From an uncultured Bacteroidales bacterium (lineage in GTDB: Bacteria > Bacteroidota > Bacteroidia > Bacteroidales > UBA932): DNA of 64,000 nucleotides. This document shows, in pieces, positions 52,867 through 62,927 of this stretch. Made by a program: the position numbers and the translations under genes. The notes beneath the pieces were generated by a model. That model did not search any database and was not told where the DNA came from. It was given only the letters and a program-made list of their open reading frames with translations. The stretch covers positions 62,001 to 126,000 of the forward strand of contig CALUST010000007.1 in NCBI GenBank assembly GCA_944323505.1, read 5' to 3'. Position 1 is the first letter of the stretch, and each line of letters starts with the position of its first letter.

Positions 52867-52887
52867 GGAATTTTACAGGTCAGGATT

Positions 52888-53553
52888 ATGATTACTTTCG
52901 GTTTCAGGAACAGGATGAGCGGCATATTGCGTGCCGTCGCATCGATACTTCTCGGTATTGTCATGATAGCCATGCCAGGGTCTTCGCTTGAGATACTCGT
53001 TCAGGTACTGGCGGCCATACTTATTGCCTCCGGACTTGTTTCCGTTGTGTACGGGATCGTGAACAGGCAGAACGGAGGGCTTCCTCTCATGGTATTCAAT
53101 TCCGTGATTGACGTTCTTCTCGGTGTCCTGATATTCTGCTTCCCTGATTTCGTGGCAAGTTTCATAATAATGGTTCTGGGAGTGCTGCTGCTCGTTCTCG
53201 GGCTTATGCAGATTTTCACTCTTGTGAGTGCTGCGAGCTTCGTCAGGATGGGTTTCTGGGCATTCATCTTCCCGGTACTGTGCGTGTGTGGCGGTGTGTT
53301 GCTTGTATTCGAGCCGTTCGGCATAGCACAGTTCATCACGATTGTGGCTGGCGTCGTGCTCCTCATATACGGCGTCTCAGAACTGATAGCATCGTGGAAG
53401 ATGCGCAAGGCGATGAAGGAGTATGAGATAAAGTTCGGTACAGACGCTCAGGACGGTCCGGGGAATGCAGGGAAGGAGGATTTTGCCGGAGTCAAGGATG
53501 TAGAATTTGAAAAGGTAGATGATTCCACGCGAGACAGTAGACAGGATAATTGA
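52888..53553 (+). CDS. DUF308/HdeD family membrane protein
   Basis: A 221-residue protein with six predicted membrane helices in its first 165 residues, for example [57 protein letters not shown] and [18 protein letters not shown]. The pattern of tandem two-helix units fits DUF308/HdeD proteins, which in enterics relate to acid resistance; here the role is open. The soluble tail (about 50 residues) is charged. The ATG at 52888 is favoured over an in-frame TTG at 52849, which lies in the leader hairpin. Its last 35 bases overlap dnaG, so translation of dnaG may depend on it. Confidence 0.85.
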   Translation: MITFGFRNRMSGILRAVASILLGIVMIAMPGSSLEILVQVLAAILIASGLVSVVYGIVNRQNGGLPLMVFNSVIDVLLGVLIFCFPDFVASFIIMVLGVLLLVLGLMQIFTLVSAASFVRMGFWAFIFPVLCVCGGVLLVFEPFGIAQFITIVAGVVLLIYGVSELIASWKMRKAMKEYEIKFGTDAQDGPGNAGKEDFAGVKDVEFEKVDDSTRDSRQDN

Positions 53554-55519
53554 TGCTGCCCGGATAGAAGATGTAGTCGGGGATTTCGTCTCTCTCAAAA
53601 GAAGGGGGGCGAATTTTGTCGCGTGCTGTCCTTTCCATAACGAGAAGACCCCTTCTTTTTATGTGTCGCCTGCCAAAGGCATATTCAAATGTTTCGGGTG
53701 CGGGAAAGTCGGTACTGCGGTCGGCTTTGTCATGGAGCACGAGAATCTGTCTTATGTGGATGCCCTCAGATATCTTGCGAAGAAATACGGCATAGAGATA
53801 GTGGAGAAGGAGGTGTCGGCGGAAGAACTTGCCCTCAGACAGAGGAACGAGAGTCTGATGCTGGTATCTGAATTTGCCGCTGGCTTCTTCAAGGAAGCCC
53901 TGCATGGCAAGGAGGGACAGGCCATCGGATATGAGTATTTCAAGTCAAGAGGGCTCGAGGATGCCACCATTGATAAATTCGGCCTCGGATGGGCGCCTCT
54001 CAGTCGCCATGCCCTTGCTGATGCCGCCAGGGCTGCCGGGTACAAGGAGGAATTTCTGGTGGATACCGGGCTGTGTGTGAAACGGGATGACGGAAGATTG
54101 ACAGACCGCTTCTACGACAGGGTCATATTCCCGATTTATTCCGTTTCCGGCCGTCCGATTGCATTCGGAGGCCGTACTCTCAAGACAGACAAGACAATAG
54201 CGAAATATGTCAATTCTCCGGAGACCGATATCTATGTCAAGAGCAAGTCTCTGTACGGGATCAGTTTTGCGAGGAATGAGATAGCAAGACAGGACAGGTG
54301 CTACCTGGTCGAGGGGTATCTGGATGTCATCTCGATGCACCAGTTGGGCATAACCAATGTCGTGGCTTCGAGCGGTACTTCCCTGACGGTGGAACAGGTG
54401 AGACTGATAAGGCGTTTCACGGAGAATGTCACTATCATCTATGACGGGGATCCGGCAGGTATCCATGCGGCATTGAGGGGCATAGGGCTTGTGTTGAAGG
54501 AAGGTCTTAATGTCAGGATTGTGCTGCTCCCTGACGGGGATGATCCGGATTCGTTCTCAAGGAAGCATACTCTTGCCGAGGTGGAGGATTTCATAAGCAC
54601 GCATGAGCAGGATTTCATTGAGTTCAAGACGGACATATTGTTGGGGGAGGCCGGGACAGACCCTCTGAAAAAGGCAAATCTCATCAATGATGTAGCGGAT
54701 ACGGTGGCTCTTATACCGGATGCTGTGAAGAGATCGGTGTATGTGGATGTATGCAGCGCCAAGTTCAGGATAGAGCCGCAGATATTGTTTGAAAGGATAA
54801 GCCATACCAGGGGAGAGATGATTGCCGAGGAGAAGAAGCAGCAGGACATCAGGCGCAGACGGCAGGAAGCAGGGGATGGAAAAGCAGATACGGATGGGGT
54901 CTCAGCCTCTGTCCCGGTGATGCATGTCGCTCCTGTGCCCGTTCCGGAAGGGCTGTCTCTTGAAGATACGTATCTCGCTCCGTGTGAGAAGGATCTGCTG
55001 GAATTCATTGTCGAGTCTGGAGATGAAGTTCTCAGGTTTGATATGGATTCTGAGTTCTATTCCCCGAATGAGGAACCTGTGACTGTCGCGGAGTTCATTG
55101 ATGCCGCCCTTGCGGATGACGGGGTGGTATTTGCCAATCATATTTACCGTAAGGTCTATGACGCCTATTTCGGCTTCTTTGACCAGGGGCTTTCGCAGGA
55201 GCAGATACGCAACAGGCTGCTGAACAGTGAGGATCACGAGATTGCATCGGTCACGTCCGATATTCTCGTGGACAAGTATGTGATAACGGTGGAGAATTAC
55301 AGGAGTTCTATGACTTCCAGAGCCACGATGCTGGTGATTTATGTGCCTAAGTCTCTTCTGGCATATCAGGGTCGCAGGGTGGACGAGATGCTGAAAGAGA
55401 GTTCCGCGAGGCTCGAGACGGAGGACCTCGATGTGGAGACCCAGATGGCCCTGTTGAAGGACATAGATTCTCTGAACAAGACCAGGGCGGTGATAAACAA
55501 CAAGTTGGGGAGAGTATAA
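53519..55519 (+). CDS. dnaG: DNA primase
   Basis: Makes RNA primers for replication. The N-terminal CHC2 zinc finger has its ligands in CCPFH (Cys37, His40) and CFGC (Cys58, Cys61). The TOPRIM catalytic core follows with [13 protein letters not shown] (about residue 264), VASSGTSLT and IIYDGDPAG. The C-terminal region from about 480 is the helicase-interacting part and is variable. The length of 666 residues fits. The gene starts inside the end of the DUF308 gene (35-base overlap) and ends 46 bases before metG. Confidence 0.96.
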   Translation: MIPRETVDRIIDAARIEDVVGDFVSLKRRGANFVACCPFHNEKTPSFYVSPAKGIFKCFGCGKVGTAVGFVMEHENLSYVDALRYLAKKYGIEIVEKEVSAEELALRQRNESLMLVSEFAAGFFKEALHGKEGQAIGYEYFKSRGLEDATIDKFGLGWAPLSRHALADAARAAGYKEEFLVDTGLCVKRDDGRLTDRFYDRVIFPIYSVSGRPIAFGGRTLKTDKTIAKYVNSPETDIYVKSKSLYGISFARNEIARQDRCYLVEGYLDVISMHQLGITNVVASSGTSLTVEQVRLIRRFTENVTIIYDGDPAGIHAALRGIGLVLKEGLNVRIVLLPDGDDPDSFSRKHTLAEVEDFISTHEQDFIEFKTDILLGEAGTDPLKKANLINDVADTVALIPDAVKRSVYVDVCSAKFRIEPQILFERISHTRGEMIAEEKKQQDIRRRRQEAGDGKADTDGVSASVPVMHVAPVPVPEGLSLEDTYLAPCEKDLLEFIVESGDEVLRFDMDSEFYSPNEEPVTVAEFIDAALADDGVVFANHIYRKVYDAYFGFFDQGLSQEQIRNRLLNSEDHEIASVTSDILVDKYVITVENYRSSMTSRATMLVIYVPKSLLAYQGRRVDEMLKESSARLETEDLDVETQMALLKDIDSLNKTRAVINNKLGRV

Positions 55520-55565
55520 GTCCCCGTGCACGAAAGAATATAAGAAAGAAAAAATATTGACAGAA

Positions 55566-57776
55566 ATGGAAAAGAATTACAAAAGGACTTTGGTCACGTG
55601 TGCATTGCCTTATGCCAATGGACCGGTACATATCGGCCATCTTGCAGGAGTATATGTCCCTGCGGACATCTATGTGCGTTATCTGAGGATGAAAGGGGAG
55701 AATGTCCTCTTCATCTGCGGGTCTGACGAGCATGGTGTTCCCATTACCATCAAGGCCAAGAAAGAAGGATGTAAGCCTCAGGACATCGTGGACAAATATC
55801 ACAAGATAATCAAGGATTCATTTGCAGGGCTCGGAATCAATTTCGACATCTATTCCAGGACCACTTCCGGGATTCATGAGAAGACGGCGTCGGAATTCTT
55901 CCGTAAATTGTATGATGAGGGGAAGTTCGTCGAGAAGGAGTCCGAACAGTATTATGATACAGAGGCCAAGACCTTCCTTGCGGACAGATATATTGTCGGG
56001 ACGTGTCCTAAATGCGGCAATGAGAAGGCATACGGGGACCAGTGTGAGAAATGCGGAAGCACTCTCAGCCCTGACGAGCTCATCAACCCGAAGTCCGCTC
56101 TCAGCGGCAGCGAGCTTGTCAAGAAAAAGACCATGCACTGGTATCTTCCGCTTGACAGGTATGAGCCTTGGCTGAAAGAATGGATTCTTGACGGCCATAA
56201 GGAGTGGAGGACGAATGTGTACGGGCAGTGCAAATCCTGGATAGACGGGGGCCTGCAGCCTCGCGCCGTGAGCCGTGACCTTGACTGGGGCGTCCCGGTG
56301 CCTGTCGAGGGTGCGGAAGGGAAGGTGCTCTATGTGTGGTTCGATGCGCCGATCGGGTACATCTCCAATACGAAGGAACTGCTCCCGGAGTCGTGGGAGA
56401 CTTGGTGGAAGTCCGGGGACACAAGGCTGGTGCATTTCATCGGAAAGGACAATATAGTGTTCCACTGTATCGTATTCCCGTCCATGCTGAAGGCATACGG
56501 GGATTTCATCTTGCCTGACAATGTCCCGGCAAACGAGTTCCTCAATCTGGAAGGAGACAAAATCTCCACTTCCAGGAACTGGGCGATATGGCTGCAGGAG
56601 TATCTTCAGGAGTTCGCAGGACAGGAGGATGTCCTCAGGTACGTCCTCTGCGCCAATGCTCCGGAGACAAAGGACAATGATTTCACATGGAGGGATTTCC
56701 AGGCCAGGAACAACAACGAACTGGTGGCCATTCTGGGCAATTTCGTAAACAGGGCCGTAGTCCTGACTCACAAGTATTTCGGAGGCATGGTCCCTGCCGA
56801 CAAGAAGCCCGAGCCGATAGATGCCGAGACCCTCGCGCAGATACCGGCAATGAAGGCTGCCATAGAGTCTGACATCGCAAATTATAAGTTCAGGGAGGCA
56901 TTGAAGGAGGCTATGAACATCGCCCGTCTCGGCAACAAGTATCTGACAGATACCGAGCCTTGGAAAGTGGCCAAGACGGATATGGACAGGACAGCATCTA
57001 TTCTCAACGTGGCACTTCAGATATGCGCGGATCTCGCCATCGTGTTTGAGCCGTTCCTCCCGTTCTCTGCCGGCAGGCTCAGGAAGATACTCAATGTCGG
57101 GCTGATAGCCGGCTCGGATCATCGTGCGGGGGAAGGCGTCCCTACAGAGAATTTCTTCAAGCCGGGAGAGTCGGCCGCCCTTCACACTTATCCGGTGGCC
57201 AATCCGGATTACCAGGAGGCTTCCGTAAGGCATTCTGCTGATGATGACTATCCGGTGGTATTGACCTGGAACTTGCTCGGGATGGAGTGCCTCTTGCCTG
57301 AGGGTCATCAGCTCGGAGAGCCGGTATTGCTTTTCAGCAAGATTGAGGATGACGTGGTGGAGGCTCAGATGCGCAGGCTGGAAGACATCAAGAAGGCAAA
57401 TGAGGCTGTACAGGCGGCAGAGGCTGCGGCTCATGTGGCACCGCAGAAGGCTGAATGTACATTTGATGACTTCTCGAAGATGGATATCCGCACCGCCACC
57501 GTGCTTGAGGCAGAGCGTGTTCCCAAGACAGACAAACTCCTGAAACTCACAATCGATACGGGTATCGACAAGCGGGTGATAGTCTCAGGGATAGCCGAAT
57601 ATTACACTCCTGAGCAGATGGTCGGCAAGCAGATATGCATCCTGGCGAATCTCGCTCCACGCAAGATACGTGGCATAGAGTCCAAAGGCATGATTCTGAT
57701 GGCACGTCAGGGTGACGGCAAGATGCGTTTCATAACCCCAGCCGAGACCCTCGCCAATGGCGCCGAAATCGGATGA
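55566..57776 (+). CDS. metG: Methionyl-tRNA synthetase
   Basis: Charges initiator and elongator tRNA-Met. The HIGH motif is at residues 22-25 ([10 protein letters not shown]), the zinc knuckle is CPKC plus CEKC at about 148-166, and the KMSKS-like loop is KISTSR at about 331. The C-terminal 110 residues after an Ala-rich linker form the EMAP-II/Trbp111 tRNA-binding domain ([34 protein letters not shown]). The length is about 736 residues. ATG at 55566 is preferred over a TTG at 55557. It is followed after 18 bases by the AT-rich restriction gene. Confidence 0.97.
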   Translation: MEKNYKRTLVTCALPYANGPVHIGHLAGVYVPADIYVRYLRMKGENVLFICGSDEHGVPITIKAKKEGCKPQDIVDKYHKIIKDSFAGLGINFDIYSRTTSGIHEKTASEFFRKLYDEGKFVEKESEQYYDTEAKTFLADRYIVGTCPKCGNEKAYGDQCEKCGSTLSPDELINPKSALSGSELVKKKTMHWYLPLDRYEPWLKEWILDGHKEWRTNVYGQCKSWIDGGLQPRAVSRDLDWGVPVPVEGAEGKVLYVWFDAPIGYISNTKELLPESWETWWKSGDTRLVHFIGKDNIVFHCIVFPSMLKAYGDFILPDNVPANEFLNLEGDKISTSRNWAIWLQEYLQEFAGQEDVLRYVLCANAPETKDNDFTWRDFQARNNNELVAILGNFVNRAVVLTHKYFGGMVPADKKPEPIDAETLAQIPAMKAAIESDIANYKFREALKEAMNIARLGNKYLTDTEPWKVAKTDMDRTASILNVALQICADLAIVFEPFLPFSAGRLRKILNVGLIAGSDHRAGEGVPTENFFKPGESAALHTYPVANPDYQEASVRHSADDDYPVVLTWNLLGMECLLPEGHQLGEPVLLFSKIEDDVVEAQMRRLEDIKKANEAVQAAEAAAHVAPQKAECTFDDFSKMDIRTATVLEAERVPKTDKLLKLTIDTGIDKRVIVSGIAEYYTPEQMVGKQICILANLAPRKIRGIESKGMILMARQGDGKMRFITPAETLANGAEIG

Positions 57777-57794
57777 TTTTATATTTTTAAAGAT

Positions 57795-58532
57795 ATGCAT
57801 ACCTATAATCTTGGTTTTATATCTGATTCAGATATTTTTCAGCACGTAAAAAATACTGTTGAACAATATCGGGTTGCTATTGATTTGGCAGAATTCAACC
57901 AGAATCTGATAGATCCGATAAAACTTACTTTTGACGCCAAGGTATATGGAAAGAGTTTTGAGGACATTATAGAGTCAGAATCTGTCAGACAGATTGATAA
58001 GTCAAATACAAATCAGATAGGATACTTTCATCAGAAGTTATTTAACTACGCCGGGAATGGATGGGAGGTTCCTTCTGCTGGATTTGATATTGTAAATAAG
58101 GACAGACATATTTATGTAGAACTGAAGAATAAACATAACACAATGAACTCTGCATCGTCTCAAAAGACATATTTGAAGATGCAGTCCCAAATTCTTGAAG
58201 ATGATCAGGCAATTTGTATGTTGGTTGAAGTCATTGCCAAGAAATCTCAGAATATCAAATGGTCTACTACAGTTGATGGCAGACAATATTCACACGATAG
58301 AATAAGAAGAGTCTCTATAGACAAATTTTATGGGTTAGTGTTTGAAGATGAATATGCCTTTATGAAGCTTTGCAAGATGTTGCCTGTCATTCTGGATGAT
58401 GTGATAGAAGATATCCATGCCGGATATATCCATAATTCTGTATTTTCTGAATTGGCGGCGGTGTCTACAGATACATTTAAAAGTTTGTACCTGTTAGCAT
58501 TCAGAACATACGAAGGGTTTGACTTGTTTTAA
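57795..58532 (+). CDS. Type II restriction endonuclease, Eco47II family (predicted GGNCC)
   Basis: A 245-residue nuclease of the Eco47II/Sau96I group, which cleaves at GGNCC. The N-terminus MHTYNLGFISDSDIFQHVKNT and NQIGYFHQKLFNYAGNGWEVP are typical of the family. The catalytic PD-(D/E)xK site is Asp98 in GFDIV and Glu109-Leu-Lys111 in VELKNK. The gene is AT-rich: sampled lines have about 25-37% GC, versus around 50% in metG next to it, suggesting recent transfer. It lies 18 bases after metG and five bases before its partner methylase. Recognition of GGNCC is inferred from family membership. Confidence 0.88.
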   Translation: MHTYNLGFISDSDIFQHVKNTVEQYRVAIDLAEFNQNLIDPIKLTFDAKVYGKSFEDIIESESVRQIDKSNTNQIGYFHQKLFNYAGNGWEVPSAGFDIVNKDRHIYVELKNKHNTMNSASSQKTYLKMQSQILEDDQAICMLVEVIAKKSQNIKWSTTVDGRQYSHDRIRRVSIDKFYGLVFEDEYAFMKLCKMLPVILDDVIEDIHAGYIHNSVFSELAAVSTDTFKSLYLLAFRTYEGFDLF

Positions 58533-58537
58533 AGATT

Positions 58538-59788
58538 ATGACTTCAGGAACTATTTCATATACTGATTTTGCAAATTTGTTGGGGGTGTCGAAGGCAACA
58601 CTCTCTAAATGGGAACGTAATGGGAAATATGTTCCTGTTGTTTTGAATGATGGTGAAAAAAGGTACGAAATCTCATCATTGTCCGAAATTCCCGCAGTAA
58701 ACGAAATGCTGCATTCAAGATGGAATGAAGAACTTGACGTGAAGCCGAGTCTGCCATACACATCGGTTGAGTTGTTCGCTGGCGCAGGAGGGCTTGCAAT
58801 AGGTATGGAACAGGCAGGATTTAAACATGTCATGCTTAATGAGATTGACCATGATGCCTGCGAGACTCTGCGTAGGAACCGTCCGGGATGGAACATCATA
58901 GAAGATGATATCCATAATGTTGATTTTTCCCGATTTCGCGGAGAAATTGATTTGTTGACAGGCGGATTTCCGTGTCAGGCATTTTCTTATGCAGGCAAGC
59001 AAGGAGGATTCAACGACACAAGAGGAACGCTTTTCTTTGAATTAGCCAGGGCAGTCAAAGAGATTCGTCCCAAGATTTTTATGGCAGAGAATGTTAGGGG
59101 CCTGCTTGCACATGATCATGGTAAGACATTTGAGATTATCAAGAATACAATAAAAGAGTTGGGATATGTCCTGTTGGATTATCAAGTCTTGAGGGCATTG
59201 AAATATAAGGTTCCGCAAAAACGTGAAAGGCTGGTAATGGTCGCTGTCAGGAAAGATTTATATGAGTATATTACATTTTCATGGCCGTCGCCATTTTATA
59301 GGGTTTTGACTTTGCGGGATGCTTTTTATAAAGGGGAACTATACGATACTGATGTCCCTGAGTCTGAGGGACAGAAGTATCCTGAGAAAAAACGCCTGGT
59401 AATGGATTTGGTACCTATGGGTGGAGACTGGCGAGATCTCCCGGTAGATGTCCAGAAAAACTACATGGGTAAAAGTTACTATCTAGGAGGAGGGAAGACG
59501 GGTATGGCGAGAAGGTTGTCATTGGATGAACCAAGTCTTACTCTCACGTGTGCTCCTGCACAAAAACAGACAGAACGTTGTCATCCTATTGAAACGAGAC
59601 CATTGACAGTCAGGGAATATGCCAGAATTCAGACATTTCCTGATAATTGGCAGTTCTCGGGGAATCTGTCATCACAATACAGACAAATTGGAAACGCAGT
59701 CCCTGTTAATATGGCGGCAGCAGTAGGCCGATCTATCGTCAGGATGCTGAATGAACTTGTCGAGTCTGGACATTATAACGTGGAATGA
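58538..59788 (+). CDS. DNA (cytosine-5) methyltransferase with N-terminal helix-turn-helix
   Basis: A 416-residue C5 methylase that protects the host from the adjoining nuclease. Motif I FAGAGG is at 80-85, motif IV with the catalytic Cys146 is GGFPCQAFS, motif VI is ENVRG, motif VIII is QKRERL, and motif X is QIGNAVPVNMA. The first 55 residues form a MerR-like helix-turn-helix (YTDFANLLGVSKATLSKWERNGKYVP, then RYEISSL), absent from most C5 methylases, which could repress its own or the nuclease promoter. GC is about 40-43% in sampled lines, lower than flanking genes. No Vsr endonuclease or controller gene is near. Confidence 0.93.
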   Translation: MTSGTISYTDFANLLGVSKATLSKWERNGKYVPVVLNDGEKRYEISSLSEIPAVNEMLHSRWNEELDVKPSLPYTSVELFAGAGGLAIGMEQAGFKHVMLNEIDHDACETLRRNRPGWNIIEDDIHNVDFSRFRGEIDLLTGGFPCQAFSYAGKQGGFNDTRGTLFFELARAVKEIRPKIFMAENVRGLLAHDHGKTFEIIKNTIKELGYVLLDYQVLRALKYKVPQKRERLVMVAVRKDLYEYITFSWPSPFYRVLTLRDAFYKGELYDTDVPESEGQKYPEKKRLVMDLVPMGGDWRDLPVDVQKNYMGKSYYLGGGKTGMARRLSLDEPSLTLTCAPAQKQTERCHPIETRPLTVREYARIQTFPDNWQFSGNLSSQYRQIGNAVPVNMAAAVGRSIVRMLNELVESGHYNVE

Positions 59789-59811
59789 TGACCTTCAATT
59801 CTTTTTGAGAG

Positions 59812-60924
59812 ATGATAATATCGTATGATTATGATCTGAGCGGGTGGAATACTTTCGGGATGAAGGTGTCCTGCGGGTGTTTTGTGGAGTACGGCTCTGC
59901 TGAGGAACTGGCAGTGCAATGGAATGCAATCAGGTCAGGAGATGATTTCCCTCGGCCGTTCCTTCATATAGGCAGGGGGAGCAATCTGCTTTTTACAAGG
60001 GATTTTCCGGGTACGGTGTTCCACTCGGACATACGGTTTATCAGGCCGCTTACGGATGTGCATCCTGCAGCCGGGCAGGACAGTGCGGAAGTACTGGTTG
60101 AGGTCGGTGCCGGCGTCATCTGGGATGACTTCTGCCGCTGGTGCTCCGAGAATGCTCTGTGGGGACCGGAGAATCTGTCCGGAATACCGGGCGAGACAGG
60201 GGCAGCCGCAGTCCAGAATATAGGGGCGTATGGCGTCGAGATAAAGGATATTATAAGGAAGGTGACATGTTTCGACTGCGTGACGGGCAACAGTACAGGA
60301 TTCAGGACATCCGAATGCAGATACGGGTACAGGGAGTCAATCTTCAAGACATCGGCAAAAGGCCGCTATGTGGTGACATCGGTAGTCTTTGCCCTTTCCT
60401 CAGAAGACAAGCCGAGACTTGAATACGGACATGTCCGGAATGCGGTGGAGCAAGCATTGTCAGAAAACGGGTCTGCCCCGTGCTGCGGCAAGGTCGGGTC
60501 CGGCCATGCGATGACTCCTGGCCTGGTGAGGGATGTGATACTGTCAATCAGGGATTCCAAACTTCCCGATCCGGATGTTGTCGGCAGCGCCGGCAGTTTT
60601 TTCAAGAATCCTGTCATCCCGAGATCGGACTATGAGCGCATAGCCTCTATTGCGAGGATAGAGTACGGCCAGGAGTATGAAGTCCCGCATTTTGATGCCG
60701 GCTCAGGGTTCATCAAGGTCCCTGCGGCTTGGCTGATAGACAGATGCGGATGGAAAGGATACAGGGAGGGCAATGCCGGCGTATGGGAAAGGCAGCCTCT
60801 TGTGATAGTGAATGCCACAGGGGAGGCTTCCCCACGGGAGATTCTGGACCTTGAGTCAAAGATAAGGCTTTCGGTCTTGGAGAAGTTCGGGGTCGAACTC
60901 CAGCCGGAAGTCGAACATATTTGA
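59812..60924 (+). CDS. murB: UDP-N-acetylenolpyruvoylglucosamine reductase
   Basis: Flavoenzyme that completes UDP-MurNAc by NADPH reduction of the enolpyruvyl group. Recognised by NTFGM near the start, GRGSNLLF (FAD site), GIPGETGAAAVQNIGAYGVEI, the catalytic Arg in YGYRESIF and the Ser in GSAGSFFKNPV. The length of 370 residues includes a variable insert near 200-260, as in type I enzymes. It follows the methylase after 23 bases and precedes murA after 26 bases; the murB-murA pair was presumably adjacent to metG before the restriction genes entered. The ATG at 59812 is close to the methylase end. Confidence 0.95.
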   Translation: MIISYDYDLSGWNTFGMKVSCGCFVEYGSAEELAVQWNAIRSGDDFPRPFLHIGRGSNLLFTRDFPGTVFHSDIRFIRPLTDVHPAAGQDSAEVLVEVGAGVIWDDFCRWCSENALWGPENLSGIPGETGAAAVQNIGAYGVEIKDIIRKVTCFDCVTGNSTGFRTSECRYGYRESIFKTSAKGRYVVTSVVFALSSEDKPRLEYGHVRNAVEQALSENGSAPCCGKVGSGHAMTPGLVRDVILSIRDSKLPDPDVVGSAGSFFKNPVIPRSDYERIASIARIEYGQEYEVPHFDAGSGFIKVPAAWLIDRCGWKGYREGNAGVWERQPLVIVNATGEASPREILDLESKIRLSVLEKFGVELQPEVEHI

Positions 60925-60950
60925 AAGTTACCACATAATAGAGATAAGAC

Positions 60951-62264
60951 ATGAGTTCGTTTGTTATAGAGGGAGGGCATAAGCTCAGCGGGACCATCCG
61001 CCCGCAAGGTGCAAAGAACGAGGCATTGGAGGTCATCAGTGCCGTATTGCTCACTGATGAGGAGGTCACCATCTCCAATGTCCCTGAGATTCTGGATGTC
61101 AGGAACCTTATCCTGCTGCTTGAGGGCATGGGAGTCAAGGTCACGAGACATGAGAAAGGAAAATATACATTCAAGGCAGACGATATTGACACCGATTATG
61201 TCGAAAGTGAGGATTTCGTCCGCAAATGCGCGTCGCTCCGCGGTTCTGTCATGGTTGTCGGGCCTCTTCTTGCCCGTTTCGGGAGTGCATGGTTCCCTAA
61301 GCCGGGTGGAGACAAGATCGGCCGCCGCAGGGTGGACACGCATATCACCGGCATGATCAATCTCGGTGCAGAACTGCTCTACAACCAGGAGCGGAAGGCA
61401 TTCTTTCTCTATCTTCCTGAGGGAAGGAATCTCAAAGGCCGGTATATGCTTCTTGATGAGGCTTCGGTCACGGGTACGGCGAACATCCTGATGGCTGCTG
61501 TCCTTGCCGAGGGCGTGACTACCATATATAATGCCGCATGTGAGCCTTATATCCAGCAATTGTGCAGGATGCTCATACGGATGGGAGCGAAGATAGAAGG
61601 AATCGGGTCTAACCTGCTCACCGTGACCGGAGTGGAACATCTGCACGGGACATCACACAAGATATTGCCGGATATGATAGAAGTAGGCAGTTTCATCGGC
61701 ATGGCTGCCATGAACAGGAGCTCGATTACCATCAAGGATGTCTCGCATGGGGACCTCGGTATCATCCCGGATTCATTCAGAAGACTCGGAATCAATCTTG
61801 AGCAGAGGGAAGATGATATTTATGTCCCGGAACAGGACAGTTATGTGATCGAATCGTTCCTTGACGGCTCCATAATGACGATAGCGGACGCTCCATGGCC
61901 GGGACTGACCCCTGACCTGCTGAGCGTGATGCTTGTCGTGGCTACACAGTGCCGTGGCAGCGTGCTGATTCATCAGAAGATGTTTGAGAGCAGGCTCTTT
62001 TTTGTAGACCGGCTGATTGACATGGGCGCGCAGATTATATTGTGCGATCCGCACAGGGCGGTAGTGATAGGGCATGACCACAATTTCAGGCTCAGGGCCA
62101 ACAACATGTTGTCCCCGGACATCAGGGCAGGTATTGCGCTTCTGATAGCCGCAATGTCGGCCAACGGTACGAGTGTAATAGGGAATATCGAGCAGATAGA
62201 CAGGGGTTACGAGGATATTGATCTCCGCCTGAATGCCCTCGGGGCCGGCATCTCCAGACAGTAG
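60951..62264 (+). CDS. murA: UDP-N-acetylglucosamine 1-carboxyvinyltransferase, Asp-type active site
   Basis: First committed enzyme of peptidoglycan synthesis; it adds enolpyruvate to UDP-GlcNAc. The N-terminus HKLSGTIRPQGAKNEALEVI has the catalytic Lys region. The active-site loop reads KPGGDKIGRRRVD, with Asp121 where E. coli has Cys115. Asp at this place, known in Mycobacterium and Chlamydia and usual in Bacteroidetes, still permits catalysis but cannot be alkylated by fosfomycin, so intrinsic resistance is predicted. The length of 437 residues is normal. Its stop is directly adjacent to the stop of the convergent methyltransferase. Confidence 0.97.
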   Translation: MSSFVIEGGHKLSGTIRPQGAKNEALEVISAVLLTDEEVTISNVPEILDVRNLILLLEGMGVKVTRHEKGKYTFKADDIDTDYVESEDFVRKCASLRGSVMVVGPLLARFGSAWFPKPGGDKIGRRRVDTHITGMINLGAELLYNQERKAFFLYLPEGRNLKGRYMLLDEASVTGTANILMAAVLAEGVTTIYNAACEPYIQQLCRMLIRMGAKIEGIGSNLLTVTGVEHLHGTSHKILPDMIEVGSFIGMAAMNRSSITIKDVSHGDLGIIPDSFRRLGINLEQREDDIYVPEQDSYVIESFLDGSIMTIADAPWPGLTPDLLSVMLVVATQCRGSVLIHQKMFESRLFFVDRLIDMGAQIILCDPHRAVVIGHDHNFRLRANNMLSPDIRAGIALLIAAMSANGTSVIGNIEQIDRGYEDIDLRLNALGAGISRQ

Positions 62265-62915
62265 TCAGAGATTCGGGAGTTTCCTGATGATGTTCAGTCC
62301 GTCTCTTACAGGCAATATCACTGATTCGACCCGGGGGTCTTCCCTCACCATGTCATTGAATGCTGCTATGCCTTCCGTCTGCTTGTCGTGAGGCATAGGA
62401 TTCATACACACTTTGCCGTCCCAGAGCACATTGTCGGCGAGGATGTATCCTCCCGGTCTCACCATATCGAACACAAGTTCGTAATATGCGCAGTATTCCC
62501 TTTTGTTGGCATCCATGTAGACCATGTCATACATGGTGCCGCATGTGTTCTTGAGTCTTGCCAGTGTCTCTTTCGCATCCCCGATGTGGAGCGATACCTT
62601 TTCTTCTACTCCGGCTTTCCCGAGGCCTTCGGCTATCAGGTCTTCGAGTTCATCGTTGATCTCAAGGGTGTCGAGATGTCCTCCGGCCGGGAGCCCGTAT
62701 GCGATACAGACTGCGGAGTATCCGGTGAAAGTCCCGAGCTCCAGTGCCCTGGACGGGTTTATGAGCCTGGTCAGCATGGTCAGGAATCTGCCTTGGACAG
62801 CCCCTGAAAGCATCCTGGCGTGGTTCGTCCTGATGTTGGTCTGACGTTCTATCCATGCCAGCGCATCTGACTGTGGAGATGAGTGCGCTGTAATATATCT
62901 GTCGATTGCATCCAT
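62265..62915 (-). CDS. O-methyltransferase, SAM-dependent (CCoAOMT-like)
   Basis: A 216-residue class I methyltransferase of the Methyltransf_3 group. The SAM site is ALELGTFTGYSAVCIAYGLP with an acidic end TLEINDE, and the metal site lies in YMDANKRE and ILADNVLWDG. Such enzymes methylate catechol-like or other small hydroxyl groups; the bacterial substrate is usually unknown. It lies 12 bases downstream of the M16 peptidase gene on the same strand. Confidence 0.9.
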   Translation of the reverse strand: MDAIDRYITAHSSPQSDALAWIERQTNIRTNHARMLSGAVQGRFLTMLTRLINPSRALELGTFTGYSAVCIAYGLPAGGHLDTLEINDELEDLIAEGLGKAGVEEKVSLHIGDAKETLARLKNTCGTMYDMVYMDANKREYCAYYELVFDMVRPGGYILADNVLWDGKVCMNPMPHDKQTEGIAAFNDMVREDPRVESVILPVRDGLNIIRKLPNL

Positions 62916-62927
62916 ATTCCTGCAGGT

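Noticed and set aside
52849-52887. Upstream TTG start for the DUF308 gene
   Set aside because: It would lie inside the leader hairpin and adds a non-homologous 13-residue stretch before the membrane protein start.
55818-57434. Open frame of 538 codons antisense to metG
   Set aside because: No domain is visible, and metG has all motifs in place; the high codon bias of the coding strand leaves the antisense frame open.
57740-57800. Direct repeats or attachment site flanking the restriction-modification pair
   Set aside because: Comparing about 60 bases at each border (57740-57800 and 59780-59840) shows no matching repeat, so the mode of insertion remains unknown.
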